A stretch of 40,405 bases of DNA from NCBI GenBank assembly GCA_902569115.1, contig CACFTI010000003.1, forward strand, positions 1 through 40,405. Reading direction: 5' to 3'. How positions within the stretch are numbered: the stretch's first letter is position 1; every line of letters begins with the position of its first letter. Below, piece by piece: positions 18,542 through 25,920 of this stretch. Made by a program: the position numbers and the translations under genes. The notes beneath the pieces were generated by a model, which worked only from the letters and a program-made list of their open reading frames with translations, was not told where the DNA came from and did not search any database. Origin of the DNA: an uncultured Verrucomicrobiota bacterium (GTDB lineage Bacteria > Verrucomicrobiota > Verrucomicrobiia > Opitutales > Seribacteraceae).

Positions 18542-18838
18542 ATCTTTAGAGAATATTTAAACACTTCTAATGCCCAACCCCAAAGCCAATAAGAATATGC
18601 AAAGGGGATATTTTGAGAAAACATCGTTTATACATAGGTCATAATTATGAACTACAATGAATCACGAGAATTTTGGGGATGGGCTTTAATATCTGTATTT
18701 ATCTCCATGGTGATTTCGTTTCTGTACAGATTTTTAATAGGAAGCTGATCAAGTTTACTTTTTGAAGTCTTTAAGCCCGTCATCGTTGATTTTTAATTTT
18801 TTTTTGTATTTTATCATTTTCTTGCGCTACCATTAAAG
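18542..18838. other. AT-rich intergenic region, 297 bases
   Basis: Apart from the 33-aa ORF (listed separately), it holds a T9 run (18797-18805) and a weak promoter-like pair, TTGATT (18786-18791) and TTTTAT (18809-18814) with a 17-base spacer, placed to serve the small gene at 18839. No tRNA or clear terminator was seen. Confidence 0.4.
18647..18748 (+). CDS. Candidate 33-aa single-span membrane protein
   Basis: The ORF begins with a polar N terminus (MNYNESREFWGW), continues with about 19 hydrophobic residues ending SMVISFLYRFL, and finishes with a short IGS tail, giving one membrane span. An AGG lies 8 bases before the ATG. T-rich DNA readily produces hydrophobic chance ORFs, so the call depends mainly on the polar-to-hydrophobic layout and spacing of the AGG. 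No family known. Confidence 0.35.
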   Translation: MNYNESREFWGWALISVFISMVISFLYRFLIGS

Positions 18839-19306
18839 ATGTCCAATCCCACATCTTCTGAAACTTCCTCATCTCTCCATTCGCAAGTTCAAGCTCACCT
18901 TCAACAAATATTAACAGAAGAAAACATCCCTGACTTAGATACTCCGGGGTTTCCTAGAAGCAAAATTAGTTCGAATCATAGAACATGCGGAGCTCTCAAT
19001 AAAATCACTGACCCACCCCGACCTTCTGGAAATAATCCAACTTTTTACTGTCAACGATCTGTTGATCAGGGAAGGAGTTCAAAAGACAAGAGATGGAGCT
19101 CAAAATTCTCTGAATCTAGTAATTATGGCTCTTCACCGAGTCCCTCACCAAACCATTCATCACCCCAAAAGAAGTGTTCTTCACCTACTCTCAAAAATTG
19201 TTTTCTTGGACGCATAAATTCTGTTTTGGATGGAGAAAGTCGGGAGTTTGCCAGAGTCAAAGATCCAAGTGGTAAAAGAACCAACCTGATCTATCTTTTC
19301 CCTTAA
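18839..19306 (+). pseudogene. Small unknown gene with internal frameshift(s)
   Basis: The open frame (155 aa) starts like a real protein for 36 codons (MSNPTSSETSSSLHSQV to NIPDLDTP) and then turns into Ser/Pro-rich text typical of an out-of-frame reading. From the G4 run at 18946-18949 the +1 frame is convincing and helical (LEAKLVRIIEHAEL, PDLLEIIQLF, NSLNLVIMALHRV) up to a stop at 19215-19217. Removing one G joins the two into a 125-residue protein. Beyond that stop the original frame again looks coding (VLDGESREFARVKDPSGKR), so a second, compensating indel near 19211-19216 may exist, restoring a ~155-residue protein. Family not recognised, no signal peptide. Either sequence errors or a decaying gene. 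Confidence 0.55.
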
Positions 19307-19350
19307 ATCTCTAGGTTGCTCCAGAATTGATTTCTAGGATTTAAAACTTT

Positions 19351-19392
19351 TTGATTCTTGCCAGGATACCGGTCATAAACATTGTGACCGGT
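19351..19392 (+). promoter_or_regulatory. Promoter-like element overlapped by an 8-bp inverted repeat, before the M14 peptidase gene
   Basis: ACCGGTCA (19368-19375) and TGACCGGT (19385-19392) are perfect reverse complements around a 9-base spacer. A promoter-like pair TTGATT (19351-19356) and CATAAA (19374-19379, 17-base spacer) places its -10 inside the repeat, and the ATG follows 14 bases after the repeat. This suits a repressor operator or an mRNA hairpin controlling translation. A terminator for the upstream gene is less likely, because no T-run follows. Confidence 0.45.
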
Positions 19393-19406
19393 TTAGAATT
19401 TCCCTA

Positions 19407-20159
19407 ATGAATCATTACGGCCAAGTGCACGATTATAAGCTGCTAATAAAAAGATGGCGTGTCCTCGTTCGAAAAAATGGTTGGAAGATAAAGAAAATCG
19501 CTGAATCTGCAGATATGCCGGTCTATGAAGTGTTCGCGGGTAAAGAGGATTCTGGAAACCTAGTTTACATCTCTGCGGGGATCCATGGGGATGAACCTGC
19601 CAGCGTTTGGGCTTTGTATTCGTGGTTCGAAATGCAATCCCAAAGTCATGATGAATTATCCTTTTTGATTTATCCCTGCCTGAATCCCTATGGTTTAATG
19701 AATAACATTCGTTTTGATTCAGATGGTGATGATCTGAACCGTAGTTGGGGATCCACAGAGAAATCCTTAATTTCTCAGATTATTGGACGCACCAAGCAAC
19801 TTCGTTTCTCGATGGCGATAAATTTACATGAGGACTATGATGCAAGTGGAATCTATCTTTACGAATCTTTAGGTGGCAAAATGCGTGACGATCTTGCCAT
19901 GGATATCCTTTCTTCAGGAAGTAAATATATTCCGGTTGATTCTCGAAAAAAAATTGAAGGTCGCTGGTCAAAGAATGGAATCATTCGCCCTTCACCAAAC
20001 TCACTACCTAAGGAAGGTTTGCCGGAGGCGGTGTTCCTGCAACAGGGATTGGCTAAAAGAACTTTCGTTTTAGAAACACCCTCGGAATACGATTTAAGAC
20101 TTAGGATCAAGGCTCAGGTGGCGATGATTCAAAAAGCCACTTCTAAATTTTCGGTTTAA
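19407..20159 (+). CDS. M14-family zinc carboxypeptidase / desuccinylase-like protein
   Basis: A 250-residue cytoplasmic enzyme of the succinylglutamate desuccinylase/MpaA-like branch of M14 metallopeptidases. Zinc ligands appear as HGDE (His60, Glu63) and His141 in NLHEDYD. NPYGLMNNIRFD and DLNRSW (Arg112) are the substrate-side motifs, and Glu223 in LETPSEYD is the expected catalytic base. There is no signal peptide, so a role on cytoplasmic peptides (as MpaA on murein peptides) or N-acyl amino acids is plausible; the substrate is not determined by the sequence. The gene has its own palindromic upstream region and is followed by mgtE after 96 bases. Confidence 0.82.
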   Translation: MNHYGQVHDYKLLIKRWRVLVRKNGWKIKKIAESADMPVYEVFAGKEDSGNLVYISAGIHGDEPASVWALYSWFEMQSQSHDELSFLIYPCLNPYGLMNNIRFDSDGDDLNRSWGSTEKSLISQIIGRTKQLRFSMAINLHEDYDASGIYLYESLGGKMRDDLAMDILSSGSKYIPVDSRKKIEGRWSKNGIIRPSPNSLPKEGLPEAVFLQQGLAKRTFVLETPSEYDLRLRIKAQVAMIQKATSKFSV

Positions 20160-20255
20160 GCGAGTAAAGAACAAGTAGGCTAGGGGATTTCGATTGCAGA
20201 TCGAGGGACTTGCTGACAGATTAATTATTTTCTTCCATTCCATACTCAAACCCTG

Positions 20256-21659
20256 ATGAATGCATATAAGGAAAATCAAGATGTGATTCATCGCATTGAT
20301 CCTGAAAGTTCCGAAGAAAACTCCATACGGTTTGATGAGTTAGTAAACCTATTGGAGGCAGGTAGCGATGCAGATGTGAAACTGCATCTGGAAAACTTCC
20401 ATCATTCCGATTTAGCAGATGCCTTTGGGCTATTACCGAGGAACTTGCGTTCACGGTTGCTGGAATCTTTTAAAGACGATTTGGATCCAGATCTTCTGTT
20501 CGAGCTTGAAGACCATTTAAGGCATGAAATTACCGATAATCTATCTGCACAGGAAGTGGCAGAAGTGATTACCGAAATGGATTCCGATGAGGCTGTACAG
20601 GTGCTGGAGGATATGGATCCAGAAGATCGTATAGAGATTTTGGATCAAGTGCCTGAAGAGGAGCGAGAGGATATAAAAACCGGACTGGCCTATCCGGAAG
20701 ATAGTGCTGGTCGGAGAATGCAAACGGAACTGGTCTCTGTAGGCAAGGATTGGGATGTTGGGAAAACGATTGATTACCTGCGAGAGGAAGAGGATCTTCC
20801 AGAAGAGTTTCTTGATGTTTTTGTCATCGACGCTGAAGGGAAACCAATCGGTGTGATTTCTCTTTCTCGTATCCTTCGATCTCCCCGGCCCACCCTGATG
20901 CGCGAAATCTGTGACGAAACCCAAGTCATTGTTCCAGCTGAGATGATGCAGGAGGAAGTGGCTCTCCTGTTTGAAAAATATGATCTGACAACCGCTGGAG
21001 TTGTGGACCAGAGCGGAAAACTCCTAGGTATGATTACTGTGGATGATGTGATGGAAGTTGCCCGGGAGGAATTTGAGGAGGACATTTTGCGACTTGGTGG
21101 AGTGGGCGAGGAAACTGTTGACGATAGCGTTTGGCAATCTTCAACCAAGCGATTTACCTGGCTATTTGTCAATTTAGGGACCGCTATCCTCGCATCCCTG
21201 GTTATTAGTATGTTCGATGCGACACTGGAGCAGATGGTTGCACTGGCGGTGCTTATGCCGATTGTTGCATCGATGGGAGGAAATGCAGGCACCCAGACTA
21301 TGACTATTACGGTGCGGGCCCTTGCGACCAAGGAATTAACCACTTACAATGCCTTCCGCACCTTTCGAAAGGAATTAGTGGTGGGCTTTTTGAATGGATG
21401 TTTATTTGCGGCAGTGACTGGACTGATCACTTTTGTTTGGTTTCGTGAATTAAACACCGCCGGATTACTCGGAGGAATTATTGCGGGTGCGATGATCATT
21501 AATCTGGTGGTTGCCGGAGTTGCCGGAGTTGCTTTGCCCCTCCTTTTGGAACGTATCAAGATAGACCCGGCCGTAGCTTCGGGAGTATTTGTTACCATGA
21601 TTACGGATGTAGTTGGTTTCTTTGCTTTCCTTGGTCTTGCTTCCCTGGTTTTGCTTTAA
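20256..21659 (+). CDS. mgtE: Magnesium transporter MgtE
   Basis: An MgtE/SLC41-type magnesium channel. The 467 residues comprise the N-terminal helical superfamily domain (about 20-150, with repeated acidic helices such as EVITEMDSDEAVQVLEDMDPEDR), a CBS pair (about 155-280, ending LLGMITVDDVMEVAREE), the plug helix, and five membrane helices (about 300-467). The signature GGNAGTQTMTITVRALA that lines the pore is present. The acidic N domain and CBS pair act as the cytoplasmic magnesium sensor in known homologues. The epimerase gene starts 3 bases after the stop, so the two are probably co-transcribed. Confidence 0.95.
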   Translation: MNAYKENQDVIHRIDPESSEENSIRFDELVNLLEAGSDADVKLHLENFHHSDLADAFGLLPRNLRSRLLESFKDDLDPDLLFELEDHLRHEITDNLSAQEVAEVITEMDSDEAVQVLEDMDPEDRIEILDQVPEEEREDIKTGLAYPEDSAGRRMQTELVSVGKDWDVGKTIDYLREEEDLPEEFLDVFVIDAEGKPIGVISLSRILRSPRPTLMREICDETQVIVPAEMMQEEVALLFEKYDLTTAGVVDQSGKLLGMITVDDVMEVAREEFEEDILRLGGVGEETVDDSVWQSSTKRFTWLFVNLGTAILASLVISMFDATLEQMVALAVLMPIVASMGGNAGTQTMTITVRALATKELTTYNAFRTFRKELVVGFLNGCLFAAVTGLITFVWFRELNTAGLLGGIIAGAMIINLVVAGVAGVALPLLLERIKIDPAVASGVFVTMITDVVGFFAFLGLASLVLL

Positions 21660-21662
21660 GGT

Positions 21663-22604
21663 ATGAATGAAAAACGAGTTTTTGTAACCGGGTCGACTGG
21701 TTGTATAGGGGCACATGCCGTAAGTATTTTATTAGAAGAAGGGTGCCAAGTCTTTGGTTTTAATCGTAAAGCACCTTCAGTTCAATCGGATGGCTATCAA
21801 CACCTAGTAGGTGACCTTGCCGACCCACAATCAATTGAATCTGCTCTTAAAAATGCGAATCCTTCCCATATATTACACCTTGGTGCTTTGCAGACGCCAG
21901 ACTGCCGTGATTATCCTATTCAAGGACTTGATGTGAATGTTTTGGGTACAGCGTATTTATTTAAGGCATGTCTTAAATTAAAGATGCCACTTGAGAGATT
22001 TGTTTTTGCAAGTTCGAGTGCCGTGAATGGACCACGTGATTTGTATGGAAAACATGGGGTGAAGCCAGAAGACCCACTCCAACCTTTCAATCTTTACGGA
22101 TACTGGAAAATAGCAGGGGAGGGAATGGCACAAGCTTATCATCAGGAAAGCGGCGTGCCGACGGTTTCCCTTCGCCTGGCGACCACCTATGGTCCTGGTC
22201 GAGATCGTGGATTTACTGCGGCGATGACAAGCGCACTTAAAGCCGTAGCCAAGGGGCAAAGATTTGAGATTCCTTATCGAGGAAAAGAAAATTACCATTT
22301 CTCCCATGATGTTGGAGCAGGTTTTGCCCGTGCAGTGATCGATTCATTTTCAGGCTATGGCGTTTTTAACCTTCTTGGACAAACTAGAAGTGTCGATGAA
22401 TTTCTGGAGATTATTAAAGAACAGGCAACTGGGTTGGGGTTGAATGGATTTGAACTCTCATATACTGACGATGCCCAGACGACGCCCTTTATCTACGACT
22501 TGAATTGTAGTTCAACCCGCGACGCATTTCCCAAGATGCCTCAAACAGAACTCCGGGAAGGGATTCGTCTCTCCCTGGAGTATTTCGCCCAAAATCAAGC
22601 CTGA
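21663..22604 (+). CDS. NAD(P)-dependent epimerase/dehydratase (extended SDR)
   Basis: A 313-residue extended short-chain dehydrogenase/reductase. The nucleotide-binding motif TGSTGCIG is at residues 9-16, the Ser of FASSSAV (about 118) and Tyr145/Lys149 (YGYWK) complete the catalytic set, and LRLATTYGPGRDRG is typical of nucleotide-sugar epimerases such as GalE-like enzymes. The substrate (a nucleotide sugar or another polyol) cannot be chosen. It sits 3 bases after mgtE and is likely expressed with it, although no functional link is obvious. The following 548 bases contain no confident gene. Confidence 0.88.
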   Translation: MNEKRVFVTGSTGCIGAHAVSILLEEGCQVFGFNRKAPSVQSDGYQHLVGDLADPQSIESALKNANPSHILHLGALQTPDCRDYPIQGLDVNVLGTAYLFKACLKLKMPLERFVFASSSAVNGPRDLYGKHGVKPEDPLQPFNLYGYWKIAGEGMAQAYHQESGVPTVSLRLATTYGPGRDRGFTAAMTSALKAVAKGQRFEIPYRGKENYHFSHDVGAGFARAVIDSFSGYGVFNLLGQTRSVDEFLEIIKEQATGLGLNGFELSYTDDAQTTPFIYDLNCSSTRDAFPKMPQTELREGIRLSLEYFAQNQA

Positions 22605-23152
22605 GTTCCACTAGCATAAGCAGCTAAAATAACTTTTTATAGTAAATTAATAAATATATCTTGACTAAATATATAATTAGTGTAAATATGTTTTTAAATA
22701 TTAAATTACCATGACACAAAACATCATTTCATTAACAATCATTCTCGGCATTTCATCCACTAGTTTTTGGTTTCTTACTCAAATTTGAGTGTTATCAAAA
22801 TAAATTCTTACTTTCCCAGATATGTCATCCAATCATTCTCAGTTAACTTCCTTGAGGCATCTTCATATTTACAGTGAAAGCTTAATTGAGTTTCGAGTGA
22901 TTACTTCATCGTCCCAATGGTGCTGGCAAACTTTTTTGAGGGATGGCATTTCTGAATATCCATTTATCTGTTTTATTTCCATTGTTAAGAAAACAAGCTC
23001 CAGTCCGCCTGTAGTTAAGATATTTTCAAAATCTACGATCAAGAACTAGGTTTTTGAAACAGATATTGGTGCTACTACTTCAATTAAAAATAGCGGACAG
23101 GGTCTCCAAGACTTAGCTTTCTATCAAGGTGAGCTCTTCGACCCGAAAATGT
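22605..23152. other. AT-rich 548-base gap without a confident gene
   Basis: Several weak ORFs overlap here: a 25-codon hydrophobic + ORF (22711-22788), a 75-codon + ORF (22822-23049), and antisense to it a minus ORF of 37 codons from ATG 22982 (or 57 from TTG 23042) ending at 22869. The minus reading looks more protein-like (MEIKQINGYSEMPSLKKV). After the + stop at 23047, the same frame continues with a natural-looking stretch (QGLQDLAFYQGELFDPK) into the 3' end of the next gene. This may be gene debris. No tRNA, terminator or repeat was recognised. Confidence 0.4.
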
Positions 23153-24424
23153 TTATTTTACATTCAGACAGATTGCTTCTTCGGTGCTACGCACCAAGAC
23201 TTTTCCCTCGCTGAGGGTGGGTGTGCTCCAGCATTTTCCACTGATCAATTTTTTACGACCCACTTCCTGATAGTGACTGGAACTGGCTTTGACAATGCTT
23301 AGTTCTCCCTTATCGGAGAGGGCGAGCAGATGATTTCCTGCAAGAATGACATTGCCGGGTCCATACCCGTCCTCACTCCATTTTACGCGGCCAGTCTTTA
23401 GTTCCACGCACTGTAGGGGACCATCGCCATACTTTTTAAAGCTGAACATTCCGTAAAGATGGCCGTCGTGATAAACCGGAGTGCTCCAATGATTGATGAC
23501 ATCATTGGGTTTACGCCAAACCTGACTGCTGGAAAATTTGCTTCCCCGTTTGTTGATCTGGTAAAGACCGGCTCCCACGCCATAGCCGGCAGAACAAAAA
23601 ACTAAATCACCTGCGACCACGGGAGAGGCGGCTGTAGATACTTTGTAAGGAAATTCCTGGCGCCAAAGTTCTTTACCGGATTTCGGTAGAAGGGAAACCA
23701 ATCCGGACTGGCAGAAAAAGATTACCTGTTCGACTCCATGAATCTTGGTAAGAATGGGCGTGGCATGGGTGGCGAGTTCGGACCCTGTTTTCCATTTTAC
23801 TTTTCCAGAATCTTTATCGAAGGCGAGAAAGGATTCTTTCGGCCCGCCTCCGTAAATGATCACCAAATCATCGACGATCAGGGGAGAACTGGCGTTTTCC
23901 CAGCGCGGGTTGATCCCGGAATGCGCTTTGAGAACATTTACTTTCCAGATGAGTTTTCCGTCTTTGGCGGATAAACAGTAAAGGGACATATCGGAATCAT
24001 AAGCCCACACCTTACCGTCCAAGACCGAAGGGGTGGATCGTGGGCCATCACCCCCTTTATTATCAGATGCCCCGGAATTTCCACCGCCCGCCTTGTAGTC
24101 CATAATACCGAGGTGGGTACTCCATTGCCGTTTGCCGGTTTTAAGATCGAGGGAGATACAGATTTCACGCATCAAGCCGTCTTCATCCTCTTCCGCAATC
24201 AGGGTGAAGGCACTCCCGTCATAGGTGGTAAAGGAACTAAAACCGAGGGGTGTAGTTGTTTTCCATTGAACCGAACTGGATGATTTGAGCCAGTTAGATG
24301 AGGTGATCGATTCGTCGCTTAGGTTGTTGGAGAAAGGACCGCGGTGCTGGTTCCATTCGCCGGCATGTGCGGAAAATAAGAGAGTGGAAATAAATATGCA
24401 GAGAGTGAAGATTATTCGGAACAT
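23153..24424 (-). CDS. Exported PQQ-like beta-propeller (outer membrane assembly BamB-like fold)
   Basis: A 423-residue secreted protein of the PQQ-like domain type common in Planctomycetes and Verrucomicrobia. The start at 24424 gives a standard signal peptide (MFRIIFTLCIF onward, cleavage near SAHA); the frame is open upstream to 24556, but the added residues look non-coding. It begins the mature protein with WNQHRGPFSNN, the usual opening of these proteins, and contains repeated blades (SLDLKTGKRQWSTH, CLSAKDGKLIWKV, AFDKDSGKVKWKT, VELKTGRVKWSE). The role may be scaffold or quinoprotein-like; quinone ligands are not demonstrable. The MFS gene lies 32 bases upstream on the same strand. Confidence 0.85.
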   Translation of the reverse strand: MFRIIFTLCIFISTLLFSAHAGEWNQHRGPFSNNLSDESITSSNWLKSSSSVQWKTTTPLGFSSFTTYDGSAFTLIAEEDEDGLMREICISLDLKTGKRQWSTHLGIMDYKAGGGNSGASDNKGGDGPRSTPSVLDGKVWAYDSDMSLYCLSAKDGKLIWKVNVLKAHSGINPRWENASSPLIVDDLVIIYGGGPKESFLAFDKDSGKVKWKTGSELATHATPILTKIHGVEQVIFFCQSGLVSLLPKSGKELWRQEFPYKVSTAASPVVAGDLVFCSAGYGVGAGLYQINKRGSKFSSSQVWRKPNDVINHWSTPVYHDGHLYGMFSFKKYGDGPLQCVELKTGRVKWSEDGYGPGNVILAGNHLLALSDKGELSIVKASSSHYQEVGRKKLISGKCWSTPTLSEGKVLVRSTEEAICLNVK

Positions 24425-24456
24425 ACTTATCTTATCAAATTGGTTTTGACTGGAGT

Positions 24457-25824
24457 TCAAGAACGATCGCTCGTAGCGGATCGATTTTTTTGAAAACGAA
24501 AGCGGAAAAAAAGTACGGTGAGCAGGAGGGTAACCAGAAAATACCAGGGGAACCAACCGAGTGCTTCCACAAAGACGGCTTCCTGTCCGGATAGCTCGGG
24601 GCGTAGTATTTGCACATTACTTTCCTGTGTCTTAATCCATGCGATGAGGCTAGAATAGAGGAGAGAAACGGCTCCATAGGATACATTGGTGGAGAGTCCG
24701 CGGAAACTGAGTACGGTGGCCCTTTTTTCGGAGGGTGCATGTTCATTAAGATAGCGACTGGCGAGGTAGTTCATCGATTGCATGGTCGCATAAAGAAGAA
24801 CCGCCGGGAGAATACCCCAGTAGGGAATGGCTTCCGCAAGCCCAAGGAGGCCGATCATCAGAAATCCGCAAAGCAGGAAAAAGTTTTGATTGGGCGTACG
24901 GGTCTCGGCCAAATATTTCGCAACCCGCGGAACAAAATAGCCCATCAGGGACATGCCTGAAGCGACCAGTCCAAAGGTGGCGACGGGCAGATCGATCACG
25001 CTCCAGTAAGCACTGGCAATGGTCAAAAACTGGCGGATGACATTGTCGAGAACCATGGAGGCGAGCAGGATACCAAGTGGTAGGGGAGTCTTCCAGATCC
25101 ACGAACCCGCTTCAAAAGTCGTGCGCAGGGAAGTACGGATGGTTTCACCAAAAGAAGTGTCTTTTTTCTCAAGCGGAGTTTCTTTCATTCCGAGGGATGC
25201 AATAAGCACGACAATGGAGGAAATAAAGGTGAGCAGGATGGGAGCCTTGATTAGTGCTTGAGATGTAAATTCGTATTCGATGTCCACAAAGTGGAGGCAA
25301 CTGTTCACAAAACTGGCGTCGTAAAAAGCAGAACCCGTCATCATCGCAAAGAAAAAGGCGAGCGAGGTGTATCGCTGGGCTTTTTCCAGAACTGTCCCCC
25401 ATTCTTTTTCCCGGCTATTGGCTTTGAGAGAATCATAGGCGAGGGCTTCATCGGCTCCGCTGACTGCGGCTTCGGCGATTCCGCTGATAATCCGGTTTAA
25501 GGCGAACAGCCAAAAGACGGAAGCCCCCCCGTGCATCGGGGCGAGGAGCAGCGCGACCATTTCAATCATCATGCAGAGTGCACCGAGCACGATCAGCCTT
25601 TTCCGGCCAATGGTATCTGCGAGGGCACCGGAGGGAACTTCGAGGAAAATGATCGAGATCGCCCATATACCGTTAAGAATACCAAATTCTTCCCAGGTCA
25701 GACCGTGTTCCAAAAAGAGAAGGGCAAAGACAGGGTAGTAAAATCGGGCATTAAAAAACATCCGGAAACAGATGAACCGGGAAAGATTTCCATTTATCTG
25801 TCTGTCGGTGAGAGAATTCTTCAT
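24457..25824 (-). CDS. Major facilitator superfamily transporter
   Basis: A 455-residue integral membrane transporter with about 12 predicted spans. The motif-A loop GALADTIGRKRLIVLG follows the second span (about residues 66-81), and helices rich in Gly/Ala/Leu are seen throughout both halves. The central cytoplasmic loop is charged (KETPLEKKDTSFGE). The substrate is unknown; it is divergent from a sulfatase gene, which would be consistent with uptake of a sulfated compound or its product, but that is only a neighbourhood argument. It ends with a basic tail (FRFRFQKNR). Confidence 0.88.
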   Translation of the reverse strand: MKNSLTDRQINGNLSRFICFRMFFNARFYYPVFALLFLEHGLTWEEFGILNGIWAISIIFLEVPSGALADTIGRKRLIVLGALCMMIEMVALLLAPMHGGASVFWLFALNRIISGIAEAAVSGADEALAYDSLKANSREKEWGTVLEKAQRYTSLAFFFAMMTGSAFYDASFVNSCLHFVDIEYEFTSQALIKAPILLTFISSIVVLIASLGMKETPLEKKDTSFGETIRTSLRTTFEAGSWIWKTPLPLGILLASMVLDNVIRQFLTIASAYWSVIDLPVATFGLVASGMSLMGYFVPRVAKYLAETRTPNQNFFLLCGFLMIGLLGLAEAIPYWGILPAVLLYATMQSMNYLASRYLNEHAPSEKRATVLSFRGLSTNVSYGAVSLLYSSLIAWIKTQESNVQILRPELSGQEAVFVEALGWFPWYFLVTLLLTVLFFRFRFQKNRSATSDRS

Positions 25825-25881
25825 GAAAGAGGGTCTTGTTTATCGGAAGAAATAAAAAATAGCACTCTACTTGCAAAGGGT

Positions 25882-25901
25882 CTTGCCAAAGAACAGGCAA
25901 G
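25882..25901. promoter_or_regulatory. Inverted repeat between divergent MFS and sulfatase genes
   Basis: CTTGCC and GGCAAG are separated by 8 bases in the 96-base gap between the two divergent starts. The position and 14-base half-site spacing suit a dimeric repressor operator controlling both genes; a 6-bp repeat can also occur by chance. Confidence 0.3.
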
Positions 25902-25920
25902 CCGATTCTACCTTTAGTAT

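Noticed and set aside
20774-21343. 189-codon Ser/Arg-rich minus frame under mgtE
   Set aside because: Composition is typical of an antisense shadow; mgtE on the + strand is unmistakable.
22711-22788. 25-codon hydrophobic ORF after the SDR gene
   Set aside because: Too short, no ribosome binding site, very AT-rich surroundings.
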